From: Ascaphus truei
Lineage: Eukaryota > Chordata > Amphibia > Anura > Ascaphidae
Direction: 5' to 3'
Length of the DNA stretch: 64,000 bases
Assembly: GCA_036426205.1 (NCBI GenBank)
Contig: CM071568.1
Coordinates: forward strand, 216,051,245 to 216,115,244
In this document: one piece after another, positions 33,472 to 45,663 of the stretch
Layout: each line of letters starts with the position of its first letter
Numbering within the stretch: position 1 is the first letter of the stretch
The notes under the pieces: generated by a model
The model's database searches: none
Told to the model about the DNA's origin: nothing
The model's input: the letters and a program-made list of their open reading frames with translations, nothing else
Made by a program: the position numbers and the translations under genes

Positions 33472-34291
33472 ATGGCCACTCTGAAAAAAAAGATGCCTGT
33501 GAGAGCTACAAACTCTGCAAGTGAAGTCTGCCCCCACCTGTATGACTATCAGCTGTGTCCTAGCATTTACAGAGAATATTGCAGCAATATCGCCTCCTGA
33601 TGTTTGTGTGAAGGAGGGGAAAAATAAAAAAGTGCAGACACGTCAGCAGGTAACCCGGCGACATTAGAAGGGACCCAAGATGTCCTACAGCCTAGAGTGA
33701 AAGGAAGATTTGTCGCGAGAATTGTGAAATCTCCAAAGGGCCCAAGGCAGAAGTCGGGTACCCCGAAGAAGTGTCTGTCTGATTCTGACAGTGAGAAACC
33801 CTCAACAAACAATACCAGGAAAGCAGAGCTGGAACCAGTAAGTGACGATCCCTTGGTCAACTCTGAAGATGTGCTGAAAATTGCCAGACATGACAGATCT
33901 CCTCCATGAACGATTGGGACAGGAGATAAAAGATAATGCTGAGCTACAGAGGGTTCTACTCACAGTTTACTATGAGACTGGCACTGAGGTGGAGGACCTG
34001 AGGACTGATCTAGAGAAAGCGAACGCTATTATTACTGCCATGGTCAAGAAACAGACAGTAGGTAGCCAAAAGCTGTGGTACTGGGTGCTCAAATACTGGA
34101 TCAAAAATGTTGAAATACAGTATTGTGGAGGCAGAATAGTCAAGAAAAAGAGCCACTCTGACAAAGTTATTGCTGACTTGAAGCAGAAGCTTGAGGAGGC
34201 TCAGAAGAAGGCCCTCAGTCTTGAGATAGAGCTTGAGCTCTCTCAGAAGGTTGTCCTGCCGTTTCAGCACAGAGCTGGGAGCCTCTCATAA
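33472..34291 (+). pseudogene. Gag-like region of the LTR retroelement
   Basis: Successive broken frames start MATLKKKMPVRATNS (33472), then KGRFVARIVKSPKG with an acidic/serine run (33697-33909), then a coiled coil (DLRTDLEKANAIITAMVKK and DLKQKLEEAQKKALSLEIE; 33881-34291). Position after an LTR and primer site suggests Gag, but I recognise no matrix, capsid or zinc-knuckle motif. No pol follows; a GT-rich repeat begins at 34300. Confidence 0.4.
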
Positions 34292-34299
34292 CGCAACAT

Positions 34300-34723
34300 C
34301 ATATTGTGTGTATGTCTGTATTTGGTGAGGGGGGCTTATTGTGTGAGTCTGTATTTGGAAAAGGGGCTTATAGTGTGTGTGCGTGTTTGTGGGGAGAGAT
34401 TATTGTGTTTGTATTTGTATGTTTGTGTTTGGGAAGTGGAGCTTATAGTGTGTGTATTTGGGGAGGGGAGCTTATTTTGTGTGTGTTTGGCGATGGGGGT
34501 GTATTGTGTTTTTTATTTGTGTGTGTTTGTGTTTAGGGAGGGGGGCATACTGTGTGTGTATTTGGGGAGGGGGGCTTATTGTGTGTGTGTGTGTGTATTT
34601 GGGGAGGGGCGTATTGTGTGTGTATTTGGGGAGTGGGCCTTTTGGGTATGTGTCTATGTTTTTGTGTGTGTATTTGGGGAGGGGGGCTTAGTGTGTGTGT
34701 GTTTGGTTGTATATATATATATA
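34300..34723. repeat. GT-rich degenerate minisatellite
   Basis: Repeats of a TGTGTGTATTTGGGGAGGGG-like unit of variable length. Cys/Val-rich frames across it are compositional artefacts. It ends in a TA microsatellite at about 34709-34723. Confidence 0.8.
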
Positions 34724-35660
34724 TGTGTAGCCCTGGTCCCCTTGGGCTCCGAGTGTGCCCCTTACCTCCGCGTCGACCTGGAGGGATGCGGCCGGTTCCG
34801 GAAGGGGGGGGCGTGTAGGTGCCGGGTGGCGATTGCGTCGCAGTGGACTCCCGGCGGCTCCTGCAGAGGGGCCGCCATTTTGGATTGGTTGCGCATGTGT
34901 AGTGCAGGCTAGAGATGCAGCAGCCATTAGGGTGATTGCGCATGCGTGAGGACAAGCGCGCAAAGCACTAGCCAACCAGTGAAGGCTGTTGGAAGGGACT
35001 ACATGTCCCATGAGCCTCAGAAGCGCACCACATGAGCCAGGGAGCCAATAAGAGTGCAGGGATCTTGGCAGAGTAAGAGATACTTTTCGCACGCTCAGCA
35101 CACGCTAGTCAGTCAGGACCAGGAAGAGCTAGGGGTAGCAGGTGAGTGCAGGAGTCTGTGACCCACTGCATTAGGCCAGCAGCCCCCTAGGCCCCAGTTA
35201 GGTCTTGAGCCATATTATAGCTTGTTGTGATTCAGTGACAGGCCCTAGGTTAGGGACCCTGCCCCATTAGTGCTATAGTACAGTAAGGGATACAGCGGAT
35301 GCTGCGCTTCCCGCGAAGAGGCTTGGGATCAGGCTTATTTCCCAGAGAGAGCTGGCCTGTATTCAGGGTGGACTGCCCTGACAGAGCATCGCGTTGGTGG
35401 AACAGGACGTCGCCCAGGAGGTCGACGGATCCTTTGCGAAGATATTTGAAGCCCAGGTGCCGCCGCACTGGTCAGGCATCGTTATACACATGCACCAACT
35501 GAGTACTTACACATAGTGGCAGCGCTGACCACGGGACACGGGTATACTTTGGACACGGTGTGGGGGTACACGGTGGTGGGCAGGGGATACGCACTCTCGG
35601 GTGGGAGTGACTGACCGTGGGAACTTATAAAGTAATAAGTGATATATGTGTGCGTGTTCA
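34724..35660 (+). mobile_element. LTR-like relic B
   Basis: It starts TGTGTAGCCCTGGTCCCC, is CpG-rich, and holds a GCACCAAC..GCAGCGCTGACC stretch (35490-35530) reminiscent of relics A and C, and later GTTCAGTAAAGACC. No target duplication could be confirmed, so the boundaries are approximate. Confidence 0.35.
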
Positions 35661-35749
35661 GTAAAGACCGTTCTGTTTATGCCAGTATATATATAAGGGA
35701 AGGGAAAAGAGGGAAGGGAAAAGAGAGGCACGCTCTCCTGGTATATATA

Positions 35750-35870
35750 TTGTTGTTCATCTGAGGTTGTATTTAATTTTAAGACCTGCTAAGGAACAGA
35801 TGATTGTTATGTCCTGATATGTAAAACCATAGAATTCAAAGAGGGTGTACTTTCATTTTCACACCACTGT
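35750..35870. mobile_element. Tc1 terminal fragment
   Basis: This matches the right inverted repeat of the Tc1 element at 26290-26419 (TGTTGTTCATCTGAGGTTG through the outer end) with a few differences. No transposase or second terminus is nearby. Confidence 0.8.
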
Positions 35871-36839
35871 CTGAATATATATATATATATGGAGGGGGGA
35901 AGGAAAAGATGATGGTGATGTGAGACGGAGGAGGTGTGTAAGAGAAAACAAGGAGGGTGGGTTCTTGCAAGGCCGCCGACATGTGGGTGTGGGGCCCCGG
36001 TGGAAACGTTTGTCCTGGGCCCCAAGAAAGCTGTCTACAGCACAGAAAATTAAACAGCATTTTAGAAAGTGAGTCTATAGGTGTGTAAAAATTGTCAGAG
36101 CATATAGAAAGCCAAGTTCTCACAGTTGCAGGGTTGATGATGAAGGCCTCTTGTATTTTTCACCTACAAATCAACTCCAATTTTAACTCTGCAGACATTT
36201 CATACTATATGTAAGACTTAAGATGTTAGCACAGTCATACAGCACGGTAAAGATAGACTGATTGAAATACTCTAAAAAGATTCACATGACTAATAATTAA
36301 GCGAGGGGTTTGCCTATTCAACTCAGACAGAGAAACCAAGGAGATGTTAATTAGATAGGTTCTGTTGCAATTGAGGTTAAATTGATAGAAGAATTCAACT
36401 CAGACAGACATACCTGTTTGAGGAACTGAATCAGAAATTTAGTCCAGATATTCAGTATGCATCCATGTTTAAAATATAGAAAACATCCAGAGGTGATAAC
36501 TCCAATTTTAACTCCACAGACACTTCATATGTGACACGTAAGATGTTACACAACCATAGATTTGCTATGACCTGGGTTAAGACTAACAACACCCTCAGTC
36601 TCTATGGCCAATTCACAGCACACCGAGATATCCTCAATATTGAGGAAGGACTATTGTACAGTGTACTTATTTCTTCAAGCGTTCTCTTAATACACAAGTA
36701 AATGTTTTAATCATCTTAACATGATTAAACCAGTGAAAGAATCCATGGAACCGCTCTTCAACCAGCAGACATGTCATTTAAAGAAGCAATGGCATACATG
36801 AAAAAGCCCATCACTCAGCTTGCAATCAATGTCCCCCCA
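35871..36839. other. No recognised feature
   Basis: AT-rich noncoding DNA after a short TA run (35876-35890). The text around 36150 and 36500 repeats a TCCAATTTTAACTC phrase, suggesting an internal duplication. Confidence 0.35.
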
Positions 36840-37525
36840 AAAATGAGCAAATTGTGGATGAAGCTGAAATGGAGGTTAGCAATCTGAAACGTCAAATAGC
36901 TTCTTTAATTGAAAAAAAAAAACAGCAAGTCAACTCGCAAAGATAGATGATCTAGAGAAAAGATTGCATTGTAATAACCGGAGAATCAAGGGAATACTGC
37001 AGGAAATAAAAAGAGAGCAGATGCAGTTGCAACTACTACAGTTGGGCATTGAAGGGAAAAAGTTGTCTCTGCTGATAGAGCGGGCACACAGGTTGTGCCC
37101 TCCACGTAGTCAGCAAGGGACGTGCCCTAGAGTGGTAATCCTAAAGTTATTAAAATACCAGGACAATGCATTGCGGTGGAGAGAAAACAAAAACAATCTC
37201 CTCAACTGGTATGCAGAGAAAATATGCTTTTAATGTTTCAGGAATTTTCATCCGAGGTCGCTAAAGCAAGAAGAGAGTTTACCGCGGTCTGTACAGAGAT
37301 ATTCAAGAAGGGGAGAGGTTTGCGCTATTATTCCCAGCAAAACTCCGGATTTTCAGAGTCAGGAGCAAGATCATACCTGGAGAAGCGTGATGGTCTAGTT
37401 AGAGGAAGAGAGCCAGGAGTAGCGCAGTGCCTGGAATCAGAGATGGAGACCGTAGAGGTTAGTGCGAGCTGCTCAGAGAATTGGGGAACAGATCTGTGGG
37501 AAGAATTAAAAGAACTCAACAGCTG
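36840..37525 (+). pseudogene. L1 ORF1-like protein fragment
   Basis: The plus strand gives IDDLEKRLHCNNRRIKGI (end of coiled coil and start of the RNA-recognition region), IERAHRLCPPRSQQGT, PRVVILKLLKYQDN, then (frame slip near 37230) MFQEFSSEVAKARREF and GLRYYSQQNSGF. These are ORF1p landmarks of L1-type LINEs: N.RI.GI, ERAHR, P(R)xVI.KLL.Y and RREF. ORF1p is an RNA chaperone. At least one frameshift; no ORF2 follows within the next kilobases. Confidence 0.75.
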
Positions 37526-38157
37526 AGCACTCTAACAACAGGATGACTGAGTGCAAGTTACTTAGAACTGAAAGTGAAAAAGAAAGGGATTGGTGATGTA
37601 TACATTCTATGCTTGTTTAATGTTTGTGTGAAATATAGCAAGAGTAGCAGTTAGTTAAAAAATATATAGGTGTGTGTTATTAACGTTTAAGTAGATCCAA
37701 GATACTTGTAGTTATTGCAGGTTAAGTACCATGTATTAAAAAGGGATAGAACTTAATCCAAGATAAAGAAGCAGTTATGTTGGGGTTAAAAAATATTCCA
37801 TAGGCAAGAAGGGGTTAGTTTAAATCAAAGACTGGAAATACTAGAAAAAAAGGAAAAAACTGTGTTTTTCGTGTTTTTTAGATGTGTCTATGTATATGAT
37901 TGCTTAAGGTTGAATGTAAAATATGCATATGTGGGAGGCAAACAAAGTTTACTCAGGCAAAAAGCATGGACAAATGTTTACTGAGTGGGAAATGATAAAA
38001 AAGGTTAAAATGGATGAAAGATCTGCAAGTTTCATATTTCATGGGAAAAATGTAAATGTCAACTCTTAAAATAATAGAATGAAGCATTGAGTGGTTAAAA
38101 ACTCCAATTAAGAAAAATAAAGTTTTGAGCTATTTGGGTAAAATGAATACAATCATA
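37526..38157. other. No recognised feature
   Basis: A-rich noncoding DNA after the ORF1 relic; possibly decayed LINE sequence, but nothing can be named. Confidence 0.35.
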
Positions 38158-39800
38158 GGGCCTATCGCCCTTATCACCACTTATCGGCACCTTATTGGCC
38201 AAAAAAGGCCACTGCTATTCAGTAAGCTCCGATAAGTTGGTCATAAGAGTTGCGATAAGCCATTTATCGCCACTTATCACCAGCTTTACAAACTCGTGCA
38301 ATTCTAATAGCCCCGATTAGCTTATCGAGGCTGATCGCTGCTCTAGAATTGAGATTTCCTCTCATAATCGTCTCGCCTGGAAAAGTTGGCAAGAAGGTGG
38401 GGAGAAGCTGCCGATAAGCGGCGAGACGGGACTTAGGGGACCTTCGCGGCTAACTGCTAAGGCAAAGAAGGGGTTAAGGATCAACAGCAGCTTTATTGGG
38501 GCAGAGGGGTTGAGTGAAGCGGGTACTTGACACTTCATTTACCCCCTCTGCCACCAATAAACATTACAATATGCACTACCCACCAATACACAACCCACCC
38601 CCCTTTCCCCACATTAAACCATAATTAAAAATGTTATACCCAAGATTGCTACCAGAGGCCGGCGGGTGTCCGTGGGCCACACGTTGGTCCCCGGGTGGTC
38701 CCCACGGGTCCCTGGTTGTTCCACACCAATACCTGGGGGCCCTCGGGTGGTTCCCATGGGTGTCTGGGGGCCCTCGAGTTGTCCCCGTGGGTATTCCCCG
38801 TGGGTGTCCGGTGGTCCTCAGGTGGTCCCAGTGGGTGTCCGGGTCATCCCCGTGGGAGTCCGGGGTTATAAAGGAGATTAAAGGGTTAGGGACCATTAGA
38901 TTGTTTTATTTCATGTATTATTTCTGACAATGGAGGACATGGCCCTGCAGTATGCTGACGAGGATGCCCTTCATAATGGCAGGGGTAAGTAGAAAAGCTT
39001 ATTTACTTTATTTATACTGTCTGGCTAATGCTTGATTTAATAATGGGCAAATGAGCTATTATCCAGATTTGGATAACAGTTATTATGCCCATTACTGTAC
39101 TATATGTTGGGGGGGGGGTAGGGAGGGGGAGGTGTATTTATTGCAATGTATGCCAAAAAAAACATTTTGTTACAGGATTGGTACCGCAGGCAAGCGGGGA
39201 CCCACGGGGACCACCCAAGGACACCACGGGGACCACCTGAGGACCGCGGGGAACACCGGGGGCCCCCAGACACCTTTAGGAACTACCCGAGGGCCCCCAG
39301 ACACCTGTGGGGAACACCCGGGGAACCCACTGGGGCCACCGGACACCCGCGGGGACCACCCGAGATCCCCCGGGGACCATACGAGGCCCCCCAGACACCC
39401 ACGGGGACCACATGGAGGCCCACGCACACCCACGACCTCTGGTATCAATCCTGTGTATAAAAATATAAAATCTGATATTGTATGTCTGAGAAACACCAAT
39501 AAAATTGAAGTTGCAAAAAATATATATATAAAATCTGGTTTTATGTGGGGACACAGGGTGGGTTGTTTATTGGTGTTTAGTACATATTGTAATGTTTATT
39601 GATGGCAGAGGGGGTGAGTGAAGGGTGAAGGGTCAAGTACCCACATCATTCACCCCCTCTGCCTCACTAAAGCTGCTATTGTGCCTTAACCCCTTCATTG
39701 TCCTAGCAGCTATCTGCTAAGTTAATGAAACTGCTTTAATGTAATTTTTATTAAGTAATTTTTATTAAGGGGTTAGTACTACTATAGGTCATTTTTATAA
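38158..39800. repeat. Hairpin-rich repeat family, copy E1
   Basis: It starts GGGCCTATCGCCC with GATAAG arrays. It contains two GC-rich minisatellites (38660-38866 and 39190-39430; unit around GGTCCCCGTGGGTGTC and its reverse), the 52-bp exon-like block (38933-38984), a 46-nt hairpin (39046-39092) and an AACCCCTTCATT hairpin (39686-39745). The minisatellites give long open frames that are not genes. Confidence 0.6.
38933..38984 (+). other. Exon-like 52-bp block, copy 2
   Basis: Reads EDMALQYADEDALHNGRG and ends at GTAAGTAG. Same length as the other four copies. Confidence 0.4.
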
Positions 39801-40555
39801 GTTCAAAGAATATAATAAAACGTCAATCCTATATTTGGCTATTGCAATCACCACCATAGCAACAAAAACTTATACATAGAGATTGGATAAAGAAAATGAC
39901 ACCTAGAATCATGGAAATTCAGAACTAATTGTTAAATCTTATTGATTTTGACAGGAGAGATGTTTTCATGGATAGGTACCAAAAGATTCTTGAAAAAATG
40001 GGGTTGTATCTAGTTTCTCTCTCTACATAAAAAAAAAGACCAAATATTGAGAATCTTAGAAGGTCAGGAATGGGCGCCCGGGGAGAGGAACTCAAATATG
40101 CATAGAAAAAGTAGAGTGCAGTGGGTTCTTTTTCTATAACGTTGTCAAAAGTCAATTGTTTGGTTGTATTCCTAACACGCTTTAAAGTATTAGAATGGCA
40201 ATTAAACGCAATATAAGATAATATCTGATTATAGGGAATCTTGTTAAGGTTATAATATAAAGTGATCAAGCGTGGGGATTTGCATCTTAATTCATATTTT
40301 AATTTGTGTGTATGTAAGTTTCTATGTGTGTTATATATTTAGATTTGTATTTATATTTTTATGTATGTCATATGTATTTACTGCATTGTCAGCATTTGAA
40401 GAAGAAGGAAAAAAAAGATAAAGAAGAAAATGACCACCCACTCTCGTAGCATGTGGTGGGCTAAGTCTGTGGGCTCTTTCTGTGTTAAAAGGGAGCTTTT
40501 TTTTTGGTTTATATCCATCTTAAGCAGTAAATCATTGCATAACTTTTCAGAAAGC
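39801..40555. other. No confident feature
   Basis: AT-rich. A 114-codon minus-strand frame at 39925-40269 has no recognisable domain and may be untranslated repeat sequence. 40500-40555 may continue the neighbouring L1 ORF1 relic. Confidence 0.3.
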
Positions 40556-40932
40556 TGCTAACATCTTATATCTTCTGATGTTCCCACCACCCTAAGGTTA
40601 TTCCGCCTGGATCTATTTTCTAGATCATTCAATTTAGCAGTGGAGATTTTCTCTTTTTTTCTTGAATTTTCCATTTGTTTTGTTTTTAGAGCTACTATAT
40701 AACATCTTCTTCCATATCTCCTATCGTTTGCTCGGCTTGGGTAAATCTGTGTGAGAAGTGAACCTCCGCTCCATCGTTTATTTAACTGTCTTAATAATCT
40801 CTTGATAAGAGTTTGAAGGAGCTGCTTGCTTCTCTTGCAAAGCTGCATCATCAGAGTCGGCCATATTGCTTTCTTGCCTCTTTCTTCTGCCCTCCGAAGC
40901 ATGCAGTTTATAGGGGTATTACACATAACCAT
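40556..40932 (-). pseudogene. L1 ORF1-like N-terminal fragment
   Basis: The minus-strand frame ends ...KLNDLENRSRRNNLRVVG, the diagnostic L1 ORF1p junction between coiled coil and RNA-binding domain (LENRSRRNNLR). In another frame its start resembles MADSDDAALQEKQAAPS. A frameshift separates the two halves. It is cut off just after the R-N-N motif. Confidence 0.75.
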
Positions 40933-41812
40933 TTTCTGTAATATGAAATTCTCTTAATTTTTATTGATTTCCAGGGATTTGACCTTTGAGAGTCAGCTAT
41001 GAGTTGAGTTGCGTCTTGGAGCACGAGGTCAGAGTGACTCACTCAACTGCCGTTATAACCGGAAGTCGAGCGCACTGTAAAGGTTAAGAAAATAAATGAT
41101 GCAATGCAAAATACTATGAAAACAAGGGGTGCAAACGCAAAACACAGAATGAAACAAAGGCCCAAATGGATTGTAAAGTTTATATATTTGTACATTTAGT
41201 AGTAGGTACAGCTGGCTTTAAATTCTAAGCAATTTGCTTCATGTCATAAGGAATGTGTTCAAATTGGTGGAAATAACGTATTTGTTAAACTAAACTGTGT
41301 CAAATTATATTTCAGCTGTGCAGCATAATAACTAGAAATATAATAGAAAATAGTTTTAACAGTCAGATTTTCATTTCTCATTTCTCACTTTATATTGCAA
41401 TGTCATAGAACATAAAATGTCACAAAAGGCGACTGTGCAGCAAATGAAATTTTTATGGAAGATTAAATGAAAACCATGCATTCTGTACATTTTGTTTTTC
41501 AAAGGCTCCATTTGTTTTCATCTTAATATTTGCTCATAGTTACTGGCCAAAATAAACTTTTGGTTGGCAATTATTATGAATGTGCATTTATTCGTACAAA
41601 CATGTGATAAACCAATAACCCCACACTTACCTTTTTATTAAAAAAAATTCTCTTTTATGTAAAAAAAGTAGTTTATTAGCACCTAACTGGTGATTTATCA
41701 CTGCTATGACAGTTACTTAAAGCATAAGTGGCCTCTGCAATGTTACTGTAGGTCCCCAAAGATTCTTGTCATGTAAAAGTCCCAGCAGAGCTGCATTTAT
41801 GTATGTACTGTA
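40933..41812. other. No recognised feature
   Basis: 40933-41090 may be the 5' untranslated region of the L1 relic. The rest is AT-rich with no feature. Confidence 0.3.
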
Positions 41813-42145
41813 TATCTTTATTTATATAGCGCCATCTATGTACATAGCGCTTCACAGCAGTAATACACGTGACATAATAATATAACACATAATGGGAAGA
41901 AGCGCTTCGGGCATAAAAGTGACATTAGGAAAAAGGAGTCCCTGTCCCAAGAACTTACAATCTAAATGGTAAGTAGGAAGAACTTGCAGAGACAGTAGGA
42001 GGGTGTTATGGTAAGTGTATCTGCAAGGGGCCAAGAACGATGTATGAGGTGTATAGTATCAGCCACGGAGCTACTTATATGCTTGATTAAAGAGGTGTGT
42101 TTTAAGGTGGGTCTTAAAGGTGGATCCCAGCCACAGTTTACCACT
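41813..42145 (-). mobile_element. SINE/LINE 3'-tail-type retroposon, reverse orientation
   Basis: Starts TTTATTTATATAGCGCC and includes AGAACTTACAATCTAAAT, which on the minus strand is a widespread vertebrate retroposon tail (TAGATTGTAAG..CTATATAAATAAA). The family is not assigned with confidence. Confidence 0.5.
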
Positions 42146-42519
42146 GCTTTTCACATGTATTTAGAAAAATGAAGAACAGTGATCAGTGAGTTTTGTGATA
42201 CAGTTTGGGGTGCACATGGCAGTACCTCAGAATAGGTTTGAGACATGCGGTCTTCTGCTAGAGAAAGCGCCAATCAGTAATGTATAGTTAGGTATAAATC
42301 GGAAAGCTATAGCTGCTATGTTGATGGTCGCTCACACGTGTCTAGCTACTACATTCAAGTTGCAAGATAAACACGGGGACATTTGTCCCTTATGAATGCA
42401 TTATACCTTGATAAAACACACGAGCAGTCATAATGTATGCAAGCTTTATACTGTAAACCTGGCAAAGTGGGTATAATGCTTGGGTGAAACCTTTACTTAT
42501 TTTTAAATAATGACAAACT

Positions 42520-43012
42520 TTAAAGCAGCAGTCCAAGCTGCAGTTTTTTTTTTAAATGTATTCATTTATTTTCCCTTCAATATGTGCATCAATACAATCA
42601 ATACAATGATAACTAATTAGCTAAGATGTCGATCGATCTGTTCTCCTTTGATAGATCAATGAAGATTCAGCTCAAGTTCAAAAAATGGCTGTCAGTGCAG
42701 CAAAAGAGGATCAAAGATGCAAAGTTCTGTGTGGAAGATCATGTGACCAGGCAGTCACTTGACACAATTAATGAACTGCTAGAGAGAGGGCACGGCTCAA
42801 AAAATGGGTGTGCCTGAGCCTGTTTCAGTAGAGAAAAGGGATGTGAATTTGTAAATGGTTGCTTTAGAAACAAAAAATGTTTGTTACATTATAACACATT
42901 CAAAATGTAATTCAGAATTTTTTTTTTAAATGCTACAAGTATTTTCTCATAGTACAGAACTGATTTATTTTTAAAAAACACATGTAGGATATTGCTTGGT
43001 CTGCAGCTTTAA
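42520..43012. mobile_element. TTAA-flanked MITE
   Basis: TTAA at 42520-42523 and 43009-43012 flank a 485-bp element. Its ends are AGCAGCAGTCCAAGC and, on the other strand, AGCTGCAGACCAAGC (13 of 15 identical). TTAA target sites fit piggyBac or Kolobok-type elements. The internal 63-codon frame is not recognisable as a transposase. Confidence 0.6.
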
Positions 43013-43390
43013 TTCATACAGTAGTTAACAGAAGCCTTCTGATTTTATCATCTCTTTTTCTTTTCTCAAAAATGTCTATGGGCCTTATTCTATGTCTTTC
43101 AAAGCGGCTGTTTTAGGACGAAAATCTCCATTAAAGTCTTATGGAGATATTTGGCCAAAAACAGATTGAACGACTGCTTTGGCAGATATACAGTAGAATT
43201 ATCCCCCAAGTCCTACAGCCACCTAATTCTAGCATTTTATGTTTATATAATACTATTTATGAGCAAAACAAACAGGAGTATATCCATCAATGCAGAAGTA
43301 GTTTCATTCTGGGACAACACACTGCACAAAATCTATCCAATAAAAAAATCTTATTGATTTCAATAGATTTGTTTCTTTGATACATATGGG
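43013..43390. other. No recognised feature
   Basis: AT-rich spacer; the short frames (43141-43380) look accidental. Confidence 0.35.
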
Positions 43391-43810
43391 GGGCCTATGC
43401 ACTAAGCGCATATAAGCCACTTATTGAGGTGAGGCCTATTGTCAAAAAAGCCTACTGCAATTCAGTAATCCCCAATAAGTCAGTGATAAAAGCCCCTTTC
43501 TGCAATATTTTTTCCACCTCGTAGGTGTGTGGGGGTGCCACAGGGGTCCCCGGGTGGTCCCCGTGGGTGTCTGTGGGCCCTTGGGTGGTCCCCATGGGTG
43601 TCTGGGAGCCTCCAGGTGGTCCCCGCAGGTGTCCTATAGCAAAACATTTTTGGGGAATACATTGCAATAAATACACCTTCCCCCCAACACATACAGTACA
43701 GTAATGGGCAAAATAACTATTATCCAGATATGGATAATAGCTCATTTGCCCATGTAAAATAAAACATTAGCCAGACAGCATAAATAAAGTAAATAAACCT
43801 TTCTACTTAC

Positions 43811-43862
43811 CCCTGCCATCATGAAGGTCATCCTCATCGGCATACTACAGGGCCATGTCCTC
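43811..43862 (-). other. Exon-like 52-bp block, copy 3
   Basis: Minus strand reads EDMAL, a stop, then YADEDDLHDGRG before GTAAGTAG. The in-frame stop argues against function of this copy. Confidence 0.35.
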
Positions 43863-44659
43863 CGTTGCCAGAAATAATACAAGAAAAACAATTTAATGGC
43901 CCTAACCCCTTAATCAACTTAGCGGTTGATAACCGCTATAGTAATTAAGGGGTTAACCCCCGTCCCCCACTACCCACCCAGGAGGCCTAACCAACCACCC
44001 CAGGACCACTATACCCACCCTGTACCTATTGATTGGCGTAGTGGTACATCATACCCATATAATATGGGCATGATAAGCCACTATAGCAGTCAATGGTCAC
44101 CCTAATAAAAAAGCATGAAGGCCAAAAATGCACAGTAATAAAACATATACACAAACACCTCCAATTCAAGAAATAAAAGCACTAGCCAACAAAACAATTA
44201 ATTAATTTAAACCACTAGCCAACAAATTAATTAATTAATAAAACCACTAGGCAACACATCAATTAAAACTAGTAGCAAAATAAATAATTAAATAAAACGC
44301 TAACAGTAGGAAAATGAAATAGTTTACGCGCGCAGACCATAGGTCGCGCATGCGCAGAACGGCGAAAATGCCGGTTTGCGCATGCATAGACCTGAAAATC
44401 GCTGGATCCGCTTTCCGGCGATTTTCACTATACGGCGGGCCCCTGGAACGGAACCCGCCGTATACCCAGGGCCCTCCTGTATAAAAAAACAACAATCAAT
44501 AGAAAAAACGCTTTTGCCCAAAAATGCATTTTTTGGGTAGTACACATTGCATTGCATTGTTTATTGGTGTCAATTGCCCCAATAAACCTGCCTTTGTGCC
44601 TTAACCCCTTCATTCCCATAGGGTCTAGCCACTAAGGTAATGAAGCTGCTTTAATGTAA

Positions 44660-44945
44660 ACTTTATTAATAGTGTGCGGGAGCTGAACCGCTTTGATTTT
44701 TGGCTCAGAGACCCCCTGCTTCCCGAGTTACAGTCCCCGGTTTGGGGCATCAGGTGCCAGTATCGCCGCCATTTTTAAATCGTCACGTGACCGTAGTATT
44801 TAAATACTGGAGGAGATACTGGCACCCCATATCTGGGCCTGTAACTTAGGAATCAGGAGGTCCCTGAGGCTGAAATCAATGCGGTTCATCTCAGGAGACC
44901 CCCTGCTCCCGCCCACTAGTAATAAAAATTACATTAAAACAGCTT
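44660..44945. repeat. Foldback segment
   Basis: GGGAGCTGAACCGC..GAGACCCCCTGCTTCC on the left is mirrored on the right around a TATTTAAATA centre (about 44800). Confidence 0.65.
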
Positions 44946-45034
44946 CATTACCATAGCTTATAGCCGCTACGGTAATGAATTTGTTCAATTTTTTATTTGG
45001 GTTTTAATACTAGAGCAGTATACTTTTAATACTA

Positions 45035-45425
45035 GAGCAGGGGTTCTCCGGAGCAGAACCGCATTGATTTGAGGTCCGGGACCCCCTGCTTCCCGAGATA
45101 CAGGCCCCGTTATGGGGTGCCGGTATCTCCTATGCATTTAAATGTCCCGTGTCACGTGACCATGGGAATAAAATGCATAGGAGATACTGACACCCCATGT
45201 AACCATGTATTTTTTGGTGCCTCATGCACCAAAAAATAGATTGTAAGCTCCACGGGGCAGGGACCTGTGACTGCAAAATGTATCTGTAAAGCGCTGCATA
45301 AAACTAGCAATGCATTACAAGAACATGCTAAAAAAAAAAAAAAAAATTAAATAATGGGGCCTGTATCTTGGGAAGCAGTGGGTTCCCGGACCTCAAATCA
45401 AGGAGGTTCTGCTCCGGAGACCCCT
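45035..45425. repeat. Foldback interrupted by a SINE tail
   Basis: Left and right arms (TCCGGAGCAGAACCGC.. and GGTTCTGCTCCGGAGACC) are inverted. The right part is displaced by a retroposon piece with an A-run at 45201-45347. Confidence 0.65.
45201..45347 (+). mobile_element. SINE 3' half with A-tail
   Basis: Contains ATAGATTGTAAGCTCCACGG, a GTAAAGCGCTGCATAAAAC word, and an A-run at the end. This is the common tail of a tRNA-derived amphibian SINE; the matching head type is at 48208-48315. Confidence 0.6.
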
Positions 45426-45663
45426 TGCTACAATACACTATTATTACATTTTATATGAAAGATGTTTGATCTCTGGCGAGATTTCCGCAGGAAGAAGCGT
45501 CTCTCTCTCTGCAGCAGAAAGAACTCGCCGGGTGAGCCCTTTTCAGAGAGGCGATCATCACGTCGCCGGCTACTCGCCAGTTTTGCAAATGTTGCTAACA
45601 CAGGTATTCTGGGCTTCCTGCAGCCCAGCGATGGTTTTTTCCTGGCGCTTAGTGCACAGGCCC

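Larger units (their letters stand above)
43391..45663. repeat. Hairpin-rich repeat family, copy E2
   Basis: Termini are inverted: GGGCCTATGCACTAAGCGC at 43391 and, on the other strand at 45663, GGGCCTGTGCACTAAGCGCC. TATGG flanks both ends. Inside are a short minisatellite (43530-43640), the 46-nt hairpin (43707-43753), the exon-like block (43811-43862, minus), the AACCCCTTAAT hairpin (43903-43955), an ACTAGCCAAC..TTAATTAA tandem region (44150-44290) and two foldbacks. It is about 2.27 kb with no transposase. Confidence 0.6.

Noticed and set aside
34304..34912. 202-codon Cys/Val-rich frame
   Set aside because: Translation of a GT-rich minisatellite followed by an LTR-like relic.
39051..39602. 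183-codon Pro/Gly/Thr-rich frame with collagen-like look
   Set aside because: It is the GTCCCC minisatellite of the hairpin repeat family, open in other frames and on the other strand too.
42626..42817. 63-codon frame as a small gene
   Set aside because: It lies entirely inside the TTAA-flanked MITE and matches no transposase.
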